This document shows, one piece after another, positions 22,316 through 34,600 of a stretch of 64,000 nt of DNA. Every line of letters begins with the position of its first letter. The stretch's first letter is position 1. The DNA is from Toxorhynchites rutilus septentrionalis (Eukaryota > Arthropoda > Insecta > Diptera > Culicidae), in NCBI RefSeq assembly GCF_029784135.1, contig NC_073745.1, forward strand, positions 42,178,420-42,242,419, given 5' to 3'. The notes under the pieces are model-generated. The model saw only the letters and a list, made by a program, of their open reading frames with translations. It had not been told where the DNA came from and ran no database searches. Both the position numbers and the translations under genes were made by a program.

Positions 22316-23597
22316 TTTCATATACCAGTTTGTTCGTACAATCTTTTGATCATTCAGAATTTTTTCAAAGCAATTTTTTATATGGAATGCGTTTTGGAGA
22401 GAGTAATATTACACCTATGATTATAATCTCCAGTTGTCAGAAATATTGAAACATTTCAATAGTGTTTTGGTCCGTGTGAACAGATCAGTTTTTTCAGATC
22501 TTTCATTTTCGACGAAGAACTGCATTTTTTATTGAGGGAAATATGTCACGCTTGTTTGAAATTATGACACGTTTTGTCGTAGGACTACGTCTTTCAGTAA
22601 GGGTGCCAAATCGAATAAAAGGATTTGGAATAATGTTAATGTTAATAACTATTTTCATAGGAAATACTCCAACGCACCTGAAGAACATTATAGATTAAAC
22701 TGTTGAGCAAATGGAAAATATTAAACATCATTTGGATGAAAATACTCGCGTTTTGATTGGTCGATTGGCTCAAGCAATCTGCGCTCTCTCTGTTGTACTG
22801 TAAAAAGAGCAAGTAATGTAGCGATAATGATGCAACATGCATCGAATGGATGCATAAATTGCTCGACTCTGGAACATTTTTTTTAGAGGCGAATTAACTA
22901 AATCAATCAGTCGTTTTCTTTTATTGTTACAGTACTTTTAGTGTGTTGTATTGTCGATCGCTCGTAACAGACAATTATTTGGCTTCCTATATTCATTGTC
23001 ATCGCTATAGTCTAAACCGCGCTCTGAAATAGTACTTTTTGCGATCACTCACACTGAAGGCCAGTATTTTTCACTGATCCGTTTAGACAGAGAGACCCAA
23101 GTTCATTTTTAATATAATCAAAATGTAAACCTAACGCTAACGGGTTCAAGCACAAGTTATTAGTTCAATAAAAAGGCTTGTTGGTTTGAATTGGAATTTT
23201 TTTAAATTCAATATATAATTGATTGACACATGGTTCACTCTGACTGCATACTATGAGGGGTTTTCGTTGATCAATAATAACAATTTCGATCCGTTATTCC
23301 TGCTGTATGCATGATTTTTCAAATCTGATAAATGTGGAATGTAATTTGGAAATGCTCAATATAATGCAATCAATAATTTTTTGTTTGAAATTTTGCAACT
23401 TGGTCCCTTCTGATTTAACAACGATCATATGTGAAATGGAAAATGTAACTTTAGTTCATAATTTTCACTTTCCGAGTGTGTTTGTTTAACCCATTGTCAT
23501 TTTCGCTTCACGACCAACGAATCATGCTGTTGTATGCTTCAATGTGAATTTCAATTGGACTAACAACACCTAATACGATATATAGAACATATAGGGT
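22316..23597. other. Unassigned DNA with dispersed-repeat fragments
   Basis: A near-palindrome GTCGTAGGACTACGTC lies at 22576-22591. The block around 22735-22860 (ACTCGCGTTTTGATTGG... to AATTGCTCGACTC) looks like a dispersed mosquito repeat by memory only. No gene was found. Confidence 0.4.
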
Positions 23598-23740
23598 TGG
23601 GGAAAAAGCAGTGCATCGCAGGCGTTGATTCGGTCTAAAAGATTTTTTTGCGTCAACTCGTGTGGCACCCATACATCCAGCTTTTTTGGAATCCAATCTT
23701 CTGCAAATGGTTCCAAACGGTTTTATGGTCTGTAGGTGCA
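23598..23740 (-). pseudogene. Mariner transposase N-terminal/linker fragment
   Basis: On the minus strand the translation contains HLQKIGFQKKLDVWVPHELT followed by QKNLLDRINACDALL, the conserved mariner linker motif (WVPHELTQKN...RI..CD.LL) just upstream of the catalytic core. Nothing of the Asp-bearing core follows. It is a short dead fragment, unambiguous as to family. Confidence 0.85.
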
Positions 23741-24388
23741 ATGTGACAAAGTTAAAAAATTTCAGTTTTCATCGTGTTTGGTATCAAAATGTATGTTTTC
23801 AGATACGCAGAGTTCATTTTTTCAACTCGGTTTAACCAAAAAAAACTAAAATAAGAGGTGATGTGAAGGGTGTTGGAGCAACCCTAGGATAAATAATACT
23901 TTCCGCAACAAACTTTCATATATCAAAAACCCTACAACAGTTGTGAACCCACTTATGGTCATTTCAATATCAGCAGCTTAAATCTGTTATCATTAAGCTC
24001 CCGATAGGAGAAAAATTTATCTCGATAGAGAGACAGAAACGTATTGAGATGAATTTATTTTTGAACTTAATTCCCATATCTATCAATACGGAAACAAGTA
24101 GCTAGTTGGCCAAAGTGGACCTCTCGAAACGTATCTGTATTCGTAGTCAAAAAAAAGTTTTCGTAAATATATATCATTTTGAATCGTGTGATTAAAAAGT
24201 GTAGTGGTTAAAATCAGTTCTCGTAGTTCCTGCCCGACTTTTCAAGTGCGCAAACCGTTCAAATCCCACCGCGGAAACAAAGGGGAAAAGCGCAATATTT
24301 TTGATTTAATAATGCGTGGTTTCTAAATGAACGATCAAAAATCAATACTAGAGATCAAAATATTATTGAAAATAGCGTAGTACAAATA

Positions 24389-24550
24389 TTTGGTAACATA
24401 AATAGATAGGTATACTTATTGAAAAAAACATCACAAAGAGCTATTTAACAACATGAATAGATAAGTATACTTATTTAAAAAAACATCACGAATAATAAGT
24501 ATTTGGCAACATAATTTGAGATTCTTATTGAAAAAAGCATCACAAGTTTT
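24389..24550. repeat. ~55-bp tandem repeat, three units
   Basis: Units begin TATTTRRYAACAT at about 24389, 24443 and 24499, and each ends with TTATT(G/T)AAAAAARCATCAC. AT-rich and non-coding. The third unit has lost its centre. Confidence 0.75.
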
Positions 24551-24584
24551 GCAAAATAAAATATAAAAAATGCTTTCTTATGTA

Positions 24585-24785
24585 CTGCAACATATATGCC
24601 TCCTTCCATGTTTTCATCTGCTTTCTCGTCTTCATCGGCTTCTCCTTCATATTCTTCTTCTTCATCTTCATCCTCAATCTAAATTTCTTTATCTTCCATC
24701 TGAACTTGGTCTTCAATCTGAACATCCTCTTCACCGGCATCATGAGAAGCTTGAATCTCTTCCTCGATGTTCTGTAAGTTAAGGA
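24585..24785 (-). pseudogene. Degenerate acidic coding remnant
   Basis: Minus-strand translation reads QNIEEEIQASHDAGEEDVQI, then a premature stop, then an Asp/Glu-rich tract (IEDEDEEEEYEGEADEDEKA) and MEGGIYVAVHK. The extreme acidic bias and the internal stop suggest an old exon or transposase N-terminal fragment. I do not recognise the protein. The apparent 67- and 70-codon frames in other phases are by-products of the GAA/GAT-rich tract. Confidence 0.35.
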
Positions 24786-25009
24786 CTCCGCTTACAGCTG
24801 GTTTTCTCTTCGTTTGTTTCTTCCTCAATGTCGATATGTATGGGTCAGAGTTGATCAATAATCGATTTATTATCGGTACTGGTCCTCAATCGGGATGTCT
24901 TCAACGTAAAGCATTCCCGATACCTTCTATAAAATTAATTTTAAGCTTCGGCTGCATCCTCGGATAGTTGCACTAGAACATTATCAATTCAATTAATTGG
25001 CAAATGTCA

Positions 25010-25300
25010 AATGTCAATTAAAAACTCAAAAACGAAAAAATCGCCTCTCTGGTTTCGACATATATTATGTGAAAAATCCTCAGCTTTTCAGAAAAAATAT
25101 GAAAAATATAGCGCCCTCGGTCCCGAGAGAATGAAAAAACTAATACAATCAATAATAACGAGAACAGATTTCTGATTTCTGCAGATTTATTAGCTTTGTA
25201 GTAGACAGGTGATTGGCTTTAATTCGATCATCTGAATCGGTTTAGTAGTTCGAAAGCTAAGATTTTTTTTTTAAAAGTCATTTTTTGGAAAAAAAAAACA
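25010..25300. repeat. Dispersed repeat Q, copy 1
   Basis: Contains ATATAGCGCCCTCGGTCCCG, TTGGCTTTAATTCGATCATC and ATCTGAATCGGTTTAGTAG in the same order as at 43330-43610, where a longer version is found. Non-coding, class unknown. Confidence 0.65.
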
Positions 25301-25582
25301 GGAAGTGGGTTTTATCTATGGTATAACCGCAAGGGTGACGTAGGACTATCGTTGATTTAGAGATCATTTGTTTGAAGTTGAATCTAAATCCATTCTGAAT
25401 GAATGAATAAATGAATATTTGGGGGACTTCGAAAACGAGAGCGTTACGTTGGAGGCACAAGGTTTTATGCATCCAATATAGGATACGAAAAACCTTGTTC
25501 TGAAGAATAATCTTCAGAAGCTAACCCGCTAACTGTACTTGATTGATAAATCACAAACCCAAATGTATTATATGGATATTTT

Positions 25583-26960
25583 ATGGATAGAAAACATTAA
25601 AATAAACTCTTTCGCTTGAATGTAATTTTCAATTCCAAGGGGAACTGGCAGATTATTTTCCAGCAACGATTAGATATTTCCACATTTTCCTCGATACTGG
25701 AAGCCCACCAGTGGTTAATACTAACCTGATAAACACCTGTTAATAGTACTTGATTGAAAAATATTTGGTCACAGTGTTACATGGATAGAAAACATTCAAA
25801 TAAACTCTTTCACTTGAATGTATTTTTGAATTCCCAGAGGAACTGGCATATTATTTTCCAGCAATGATTAGATCTTTCCGGAACTTTCTCGATGCTGAAT
25901 GGCATCCAAACGGAAAGAATTCTGCGCGTGTATGTGTCGATCCTTCGCCGTCCACCACCTCCAGCACGTTAGGCAACAATGTTGTCTTGTCGATGTCCTC
26001 ACGAAAAATGAATGTGTCTTACTACCAGAATATCGCTTAAGTATGCTTTTTGTGTGTGATTGAATCGAGAGAAGGTGTGGTTTACGATAGCAATTTGGAA
26101 GGCAAACTAGAGGGGAATGAACTCTCTGAGCTCGGAACTTTCGGCGACTGAGCAATAATCGATTGCGGGTGCATACAATATTTGATACGGAAATATCCTA
26201 CTGATGGGGAAGAATAATCTTCTGAAGCTTTCCTGTTAATTGCGATTGATTGAAAAATCACAAAACCAAATGTTTTTGGTCACAGTGTTACATGGATAGA
26301 AAACATTCAAATAAACTCTTTCACATGAATGTATTTTTAGATTCCCAGAGGAACTGGCAGATTATTTTCCAGCAATGATAGATCTTTCTGGAACTTTCTC
26401 GATGCTGATTGGCATCCAACCGGAAAGAATTCTGCGCTTGTATGTGTCGATCCTTCGCCGTCCACCACCTCCAGCACGTTAGGCAACGATGTTGTCTTGT
26501 CGATGTCCTCACGAAAAATGAATGTGTCTCACCACCAGAATATCGCTTAAGTATGCTTTTTGTGTGTGATTGAATCGAGAGAAGGTGTGGTTTACGATGG
26601 CAATTTGGAAGGCAAACTAGAGGGGAATGAACTCTCTGAGCTCGGAACTTTCGGCGACTGAGCAATAATCGATTGCGGGCGCATACAATATTGGATACGG
26701 AAATATTCTACTGATGGGGAAGAATAATCTTCAGAAGCTATCCTTATTTTTTAGTTAATTGCGATTGATTGAAAAATCACAAAACCTAATGTATTTGGTC
26801 ACAGTGTTACATGGATAGAAAACATTCAAATAAACTCTTTCACATGAATTTATTTTTTAATTCCCAGAGGAACTGGCAGATTATTTTCCAGAAATGATTA
26901 GATCTTTCCGGAACTTTCTCAATGCTGAATGGCATCCAAACGGGAAGAATTCCGCGCGTG
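25583..26960. repeat. ~515-bp tandem repeat, about 2.6 units
   Basis: ATGGATAGAAAACATT begins units at 25583 (short, 198 bp), 25781, 26292 and 26811, giving full periods of 511 and 519 bp. The two full units are nearly identical by eye from AATAAACTCTTTCAC through CCTTCGCCGTCCACCACC to GAACTCTCTGAGCTCGGAAC. The last unit departs from the pattern after about 26960. Both full units keep the same minus-strand frame of 95-114 codons, but it has no recognisable domain and recent duplication explains its conservation. The sequence right of the array (26960-27430) has a minus-strand TATATAAGCGAGCG at about 27165-27180 that resembles a TATA promoter. Confidence 0.85.
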
Positions 26961-27511
26961 TATGTGTGTGTAGCGATGTCTTCCCGGGGAACCGTTTGTG
27001 GCATCACTCTCCCCCTGATGGATCCTCTTCTGGCCTAGGGTGCACAAACAGGCTCTTGGTGACACCGTTCATCCGCGTTTTCATGATAAACGAAGAGCTT
27101 CACCACAACAGCAACAACATGCTCCAATCGCTGTTCAATTAGAACTGAGTGGATTTCCGAGCGACGCTCGCTTATATACCGATTGGTGATTTCAATAGCC
27201 TGTTTTGAAAGCAATTTTAAGACTATTGAAACAAGTTTTTGGATCAAAAAGTAACAAGTATAGAACGCGTAGACATTTTATCTTTCGAATGAAGTGTTTA
27301 TCATACCATTTCGTTCAGTTGTTTAGGAGCTATTAACGCTCAAAATCACGGTCTCCGGCGTAACGCTTTCGTTTTCGAAACTTTGATTTTACACCCCGAT
27401 ATAGAAATGAAAGACGTAGTCCTACGTCAAAAAGATTAAAAAGTTGATTTTTCGGACAACCCTAAAATGGAAATGGTCACCCTACAGACAAAATAAAAAA
27501 ATACGGGTGTA

Positions 27512-27760
27512 ATGTTGTAACTGGATTTATTCGGCAGAAGTGTGTGAATTCAGTATATTTTAATTCGTATAGTTATAACTAATCTAATTAATTTAATAAA
27601 CTAGTTGGTCACAAGCGAAAGCATGTGCGGATTTCTTTCGTTCGTTCTATCTCTCTTATTCGAAAGAAGCTCGCGTTGTCAGTAGAGCTATGAGGGCAGG
27701 GCGGGTCTGCAACGAAAAGAGAGAATATCACGGTGACACAACGTTCATCCGTCAAATACA
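27512..27760 (-). mobile_element. LTR-like fragment
   Basis: Read on the minus strand, the segment ends AATAAATCCAGTTACAACA, a shape typical of the 3' end of an insect LTR (polyadenylation signal then terminal ...ACA). The matching 5' TG end and an internal region were not identified. The neighbouring 27760-27990 has an open minus-strand frame (75 codons) without recognisable domains. A copia- or BEL-type solo or truncated LTR is the most likely explanation. Confidence 0.4.
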
Positions 27761-30700
27761 GGAACTGATTGTACCTAATCGCTCCTCGCACGCTCGGTGA
27801 GGACGCCGATTCAGGTCACAATCAGGTTCAGGCTTACCCCCACCGACCGCTCCCGTCGGTTCAGGATACGTCTTGAAGGAAGCTGCTTCCACTTGTGGGG
27901 ACTCGATGACTCCTTGGCGGTTATCCTCGCGGTCCACCCATGACCTCTTCCGGTTGGCACGTTTAACTGCGGCGATCAACGGATGCCTCTACTTAGTACA
28001 CCACTTCCACTCGCGGAATTACAATGGAGAAGGCAAATTTTGACAAACTAATCAAATGAGGAAGTCGATTAACGTGTTGACTCGCTCATGACTCGCTCTA
28101 GGATCACACGTGATCCTAGATGCCTTGAACATCCTAGAATATGGGACTGTAGAATTCTTTTGTTTTTATGCAACTTCATTTTTTGGGTTTTGGCCACCTA
28201 AATTTTCTCAGGGACCACTGTGAGGCGCCTTGATTTCGAAGTCTGTGGTTTCATAAAATATATGATTTAATTCATTTTCACTGTGATGAATTGTTATGGA
28301 GAGCCCAAAATGATTGATGCAAAACTCTCGTAAATCTATCAGAAAATGAAAATGAGTAATAATGATGAGTACAAGAGGAAACTTGTATCTTCGATTTCGA
28401 TCAATCGGAACGAGTTATTCCCGTTTGGATAACGGTTGAGATTTTTTAATTGTTCGATATGTTATTCAATGTAAAAAAAGTTATGAAATTTGTTGACGCA
28501 AAAATCTTATCAATCCATCATAAAATGACTGAGCAATTAGCGTTTGAAAATTTGACATTTTCTACGATGCGATCGATTTTCATTTTTCAATTTGTTCCCG
28601 AGAGACAAATCCGCAGATTTTGGCCTACGTTCGATTTTTCGAATAATAATCACTCGAAAAATGGAATATTGAGATTCATTGGGGTTACTTTTGGGCCAAT
28701 AATCAAAATTATACCAAAGTATTCCGTAAAAAAATATAACTCAACGGTTGAACGCTAATAGGTTAAAGTGGAGCTAAAAAGTAAAACGGACTTCAGAATA
28801 CAGCATCTTGCTCACGTCACGTCCCGTCATCAATACTGCAAGTTTACGAGGAACCTCTCTCAACAATCTAACTGAATCTGGAGGTGTCATCTACCAAACC
28901 TCTCAAAACATTTCAGTTTGAATAATTGCAACCCCACCCGCAAAGCAGTCAGGTGTCAAAGTAGTCTCCTCCCTGCTTTGTTCAATTAGTGGTAGGCAAA
29001 GAAAAAAAGCAAAAAAAAGTACTAAAAAATCGATCCAATCTATATAAATTCGATTTTTTTTAATTTTTCAAAATTGTAACACATGAACTATCTCAAAATA
29101 TGTTTCGAAATGATGAAATATCAGTTTACTTAATCATTTTAAAATTGAAAACAGCAAAATTATAGGTGCGATATTATAAAAATAATGCAAAATCGATGAA
29201 CAAATGTGTGGAGAGGTTATATCGAAGCTGTGTCGTTCCTGTAAATTGGTAGTACGATGAAAGATTAAGTCCCACAGTGCTGATTTTTTCTCTTTTATTA
29301 AAGCATCCAGCAATCAAGAGTCGTCGCGACGCTTTCATTGGTTTCGGTTTGGAGTGTTCAGCCGTAGTGAGGCCACTTTCAGGGACCAAATTGGCTTTTT
29401 TGGAAAACGAGAAAAACTTTTCCTCCATCCCGGGTCATCTTCCGAAGTAATTGAAAATTAATATGTTCGATTTCGAAAGAAGTGAAGTAAAGTGAAAGTA
29501 TATAATTTGGATTGCGTGTGAAACCATTGGAACTGTGTGCCAATTGTTCTGCTACTATTCAAAATTATACTGCTCCGGTATCGCGGGACGTGGCCCTTCG
29601 ACATTTTGCTGAAGCAAACGAAAATTGTTCAGTATGAAATCGATAACACATCACATAAAACCTTATCTGCCGGAAAAATGTGGTACACTATCGTGTTTAC
29701 CGTCGGCTCGAATTGCGATTTTGTCACTTTTATGATTTTTAGAACTTTTGAAATCAAGAAATATTGAAATAACGTCAGAATTTCGAAGAAATTGAGTATT
29801 TATTACTACTAACTGCAATGTGTGTGTAACACATGCGCTCTCCGTGTGTATACACAGGAAATATCCCTTACCTTCTATTCTACATACTTTGGTCAGGTGT
29901 ACATGCATCATTACATGCCCACACGCACATATCAAGCTGTGCGTGTGTTGCAAATCTGAAGTGAGGTTTCGCGGGAGCTCCTAATTCGCCAACTGGGGTT
30001 AAAATAAACTGTCTGCCGACGTTTGTATTCATATAATTTATACTTCAGACCTAAATGTTGCATCAATTATTTTTCTTAAAAACTTGCTACCGAGAAGATT
30101 TTGTTATCGGTATCACTTGATTTTTAGCAGAGGATACTCCCTCATACAGTTCACTGCCGTTTATCAGCGCACCCCGCTGCTTCATAACACAAAAAGGAAA
30201 ACATCCCTTATTGACTAACTAATTTATCCGAACTCATGCAATCAGACATGATGGGGCCAGCACCTCATCTCGGCCATCGTCAGTTCTCCGTTCGGTCCTC
30301 GGTTCTCCCTCGGTAGCATAGCAATATCGGTTGCTGCTGCATGCAAGAACAGATATGAGCCGAGGGGAAAAGCAATATTCTCATGGTTGTGTGCTTCTGA
30401 GCGGGGTGAGGGAGTAAGGTCCATGGCGGGGGACGAGTAACGATTTCAATGATTCTGTTTATTTCAATCTCGACATCGTCAGTTGCACATGTGGGACTTG
30501 AAGTTGATTTATTTGGACCTTCGTCGACTCGAAACGATTGGCGTAACAGCGTTTCTCGTAGTGACGGACCGACCGAACAAATCGGGAGGCAAACACAGCT
30601 GTGGGAGCCGGGGGTCGTGAATGAGTCGGCCAGAGCGAGCGGACAGTTTGTGCAACAGAACCAAATGGCGGGGTCCGTTGGAAGCGCGGTTACGCGACGG

Positions 30701-31227
30701 ACTAAATGGAATTTGTTGTTTTGAATACTGGGTGCCGAGTCGATATGTTGAATTAATGGCTCTGTTATGAACTGTCTGCGCCGCCGAAGTGAACATTGTA
30801 TATTACATTGGCGGAATTATTGCAGTGCGGTGTGTGTCATGACGCATGATCATGCATTATTGATTAGCGTTTGGTAGGCTTCGCTCTTCGTCGAGAATAT
30901 TCCATCAGGGTATATTTTCGATATGGCGTTTATTTATGTTGTTTTATCTTCATGGTCCTATTTGTCATCAACTCTGCATAAAAGCAGTCCATTGAGTGTA
31001 TTGTATGATAGACATATATAATTCAGTGTTCTGACCACACTCAAGTTGAATTAGGAAGAAGCAATTTCTCCAAAAGCAATACAGCTCAGTTGCTGTGGAG
31101 CCAGCAAACATTAAATCGTATAACTAGCGTATATACATAATCATATATCCCATAGTTTAGGTGGTATATGATGCGCCTAACTAGCATATACATGCAAAAG
31201 TTAGGGCGATCTACATACATGGAAAAT
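27761..31227. other. Mixed unassigned DNA
   Basis: No gene was recognised. A compact inverted repeat CTAGGATCAC-AC-GTGATCCTAG lies at 28098-28119. The stretch 29174-29430 keeps an open minus-strand frame without a domain. The part 30240-30830 is more GC-rich and looks single-copy. At 31100-31215 TAACTAGCRTATA(C)AT recurs as a direct repeat. Confidence 0.4.
28098..28119. repeat. Short perfect inverted repeat
   Basis: CTAGGATCAC and GTGATCCTAG are exact reverse complements separated by AC. Possible protein-binding dyad or chance palindrome. Confidence 0.6.
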
Positions 31228-31695
31228 ACTTGCAAATTTATTTTTTTTATTAATTCGTTTATTTTTGCAGGCTCAGTAACTTAAGTTTAAAGGAGCCGAA
31301 TTCTTAAATATAATTTTAAAACTATTTTTTTTTTTTTATTTATATCGTTTATTTTTACAGGCTCAGTTACATAGGTTTAAAGGAGCCGAACTCCTTACTG
31401 TATTGTTACTAGTATATATATACATTTTTCCTTAATTCTAATGTTAATAATATAGGAAACCGATTACTCGCGGTCAACTCGAGTTTAGAAGGGTGACATA
31501 TTTTCTTCAGGAAAAGGAGGGGATATGAGGATATGTTGACATTGATCACACTCACACTCTCAATCACACTCATCACACTCAATTCTTAAACCTATCTTAT
31601 ATCTAATATGTATTTACATTTCATCTTATTCTTAAGAAGGGATCCGATCTCTCACAAAGGAAAAGGAAAAGGAAAAACTAAGGGTATAAGAACAA

Positions 31696-34600
31696 TCACA
31701 CACGAAGATCGATAGCTTTAAGGAATACATATATTTGGGACATGTAATCAAGGTCTAACCGAGCCAACACGTCTCTCACCGGCACATTGGGCTGCCTTCC
31801 TCGGGCCCGAAGGGTGACTACTAAATTCGATCTGGCGACAAGATACAGCTCGCACGACCAAACAACGTGCTCGATGTCGTGGTAACCTTGGCCACAAACA
31901 CAAAGATTGTTGTCGGCAAGATTAATACGAAAGAGTAGCGCATCTAACGAACAGTGATTGGACATGAGTCGGGAGAAGGTGCGAATAAAGTCCCGACTCA
32001 AGTCCAGACTTTTGAACCATGGTTTGAGGCTAACCTTAGGGATAATCGAGTGAAACCACCGGCCCAATTCATCTTCGTTCCATTTGCGTTGCCAGTTAAC
32101 TATGGTATTTTTGCGGACTAAAGAATAAAATTCATTGAAGGCGATTTGACGCTGATAAATATCGCCTTCAATTGCACCTACCTTTGCTAATGAGTCAGCC
32201 CTCTCATTACCCAGAATTGAGCAATGTGAAGGGACCCAGACAAAGGTAATGACATAACAGCGTCTGGATAAAGCACTCAAAATTACTCGTATTCTCTCAA
32301 GGAAGTACGGCGAGTGCTTTTCCGGCCTCACTGAACGGATAGCTTCGACAGAGCTAAGACTATCCGTTACAATGTAATAGTGTTCAACAGGTCGTGAGGC
32401 GACGCTGTCCAGCGCCCAGTGTATCGCTGCCAATTCAGCAATATACACTGAGCAAGGATTCTGAAGACTGTGTGAGGTGCTAAAAAATTCGTTGAACACT
32501 CCAAATCCTGTGGACTCATTCATAGAGGACCCATCAGTAAAGTACATATTATCACAATTGATATCCCCATACTTTGCATCGAAGATCGTTGGAACGATCC
32601 TCGATCGAAGATAATCTGATGTTCCATGGATATCCTGCTTCATGGACAGATCAAAATGCACAGAGGAATTGATGTAGTCAGGAAAACAAACACGGTTGGG
32701 AATATACGAAGAAGGATCAACCTGCATGGAGACGAATTCATGATATGAGCTCATGAATCCAGAATGAAAATTTAGCTCGATCAGCTGCTCAAAATTTCCG
32801 ATCACCAATGGGTTCATAACCTTACACCGGATGAGGAACCGAAGAGATAATAAATTGAAGCGATCTTTTAGTGGGAGTAGGCCTGCCAAAACCTCGAGAC
32901 TCATGGTATGCGTTGAGGGCATACATCCCAACGCGATACGGAGACAAAGATACTGAATTCGCTCGAGTTTAATGAGGTGTGTTTTGGCAGCTGATTGAAA
33001 ACAGAAACTGCCATACTCCATCACTGAGAGAATAGTTGTTCGATACAACATTATAAGATCTTCGGGATGGGCTCCCCACCAGGTGCCGGTAATTGTACGG
33101 AGAAAGTTTATTCTTTGTTGACATTTTTTACTCAGATACCTAATATGGGCCCCCCAAGTACATTTAGAGTCGAACCAGACCCCAAGATACTTGAATGACA
33201 TAGCATGAGTGATCGGTTTACCCAAAAGTTGAAGCTTTGGTTTTGCTGGTTTATGCTTCCTAGAAAAAACCACCATCTCTGTTTTCTCCGTGGAGAATTC
33301 GATCCCTAGCCCAATGGCCCAGGTTGAAAAATTGTTCAAAGTATCTTGTAAGGATTCTTGCAGGTCGGATTCGTTTGATCCTACGACAGACACCACTCCA
33401 TCATCTGCAAGTTGTCTTAGGCTGCAATTTTGTGTAAGGCAATTGTCAATGTCGCTTACGTAGAAGTTGTACAAAAGGGGGCTTAAACATGAGCCCTGGG
33501 GGAGTCCCATGTAAGAGACCCGACTTACTGCCGAATCTCCGTGAGAAAAGTTCAAATGTTTCTCACAAAGCAAGTTATATAACATATTATTCAATAGAGG
33601 CGGCAGACCCCGAGATTGTAATTTGTCTGACAAAACCTCTATTGAAACAGAATCAAAGGCCCCCTTTATGTCCAAGAATACTGAAGCCATTTGTTTTTTT
33701 TCGGCGTAAGCCAGTTGAATTTCTGAAGAAAGCAACGCAAGACAATCATTCGTCCCCTTGCCCCTGCGGAACCCATATTGTGTATCTGAGAGTAGGCCAT
33801 TCGTTTCAACCCATCGATCAAGGCGAAACAAGATAATTTTCTCCAACAATTTCCGTATACAAGACAGCATTGCTATTGGGCGGTACGAATTGAAGTCGGA
33901 CGCGGGTTTTCCGGGTTTTTGAATAGCTATAACTCGTACTTGTCTCCAATCATCTGGAACAATATTATGCTCCAGAAACCGATTGAATAAGTTCAACAAG
34001 CGATGTTTCGCCACATCAGGGAGATTTTTCAGCAAGTTGAACTTAATTCTATCCGATCCCGGAGCAGAATTGTTACATGAAAGGAGAGCAAGAGAGAATT
34101 CTACCATCGAAAACTCGGAATCAAGATCGCACCTATCTTGTGGTATATCTCGAATAATTCTTTGCACTGGAGCGGAATCGGGACAAACCTTTCGTGCAAA
34201 ATTAAAAATCCATCGATGTGAATATTCCTCGCTTTCATTGGATGAAGAGCGATTTCTCATGTTTCGAGCCACTTTCCATAATTTTTTCATTGACGTTTCT
34301 CGTGACAAACCTCCCACGAAATTTCGCCAATAAGCACGTTTTTTCCCTTTGATCAAGTTTTTAAATTGATTTTCAAGGTCCAAATACTTCTGAAAATTTT
34401 CAGGGGTTCCACGTTTCCGAAAAGCTTTAAATGCATTCGATTTATCTCCATAAAGCTTGGAACACTGGCCATCCCACCATGGATTGGGAGGCCTTCGACG
34501 AATAGTGGAACCTGGGATGGGTTTCGTTTGAGCGCGAACCGCGCTGTCATATATCAAACGAGAAATGAAGTTATACTCCTCCAATGGAGGCAAACCATCT

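Noticed and set aside
24200..24285. Possible plus-strand tRNA-like sequence (TAGTGGTTAAAATC and GTTCAAATCCCACC)
   Set aside because: B box is good, but the acceptor and anticodon stems do not close; at most a decayed SINE head, too weak to list.
25868..26665. Two similar minus-strand frames (95 and 114 codons)
   Set aside because: They are the same stretch of a recently duplicated ~515-bp tandem unit; conservation reflects duplication.
30449..30796. Overlapping open frames of 91 and 95 codons
   Set aside because: Opposite-strand frames in a GC-richer patch with no protein signature.
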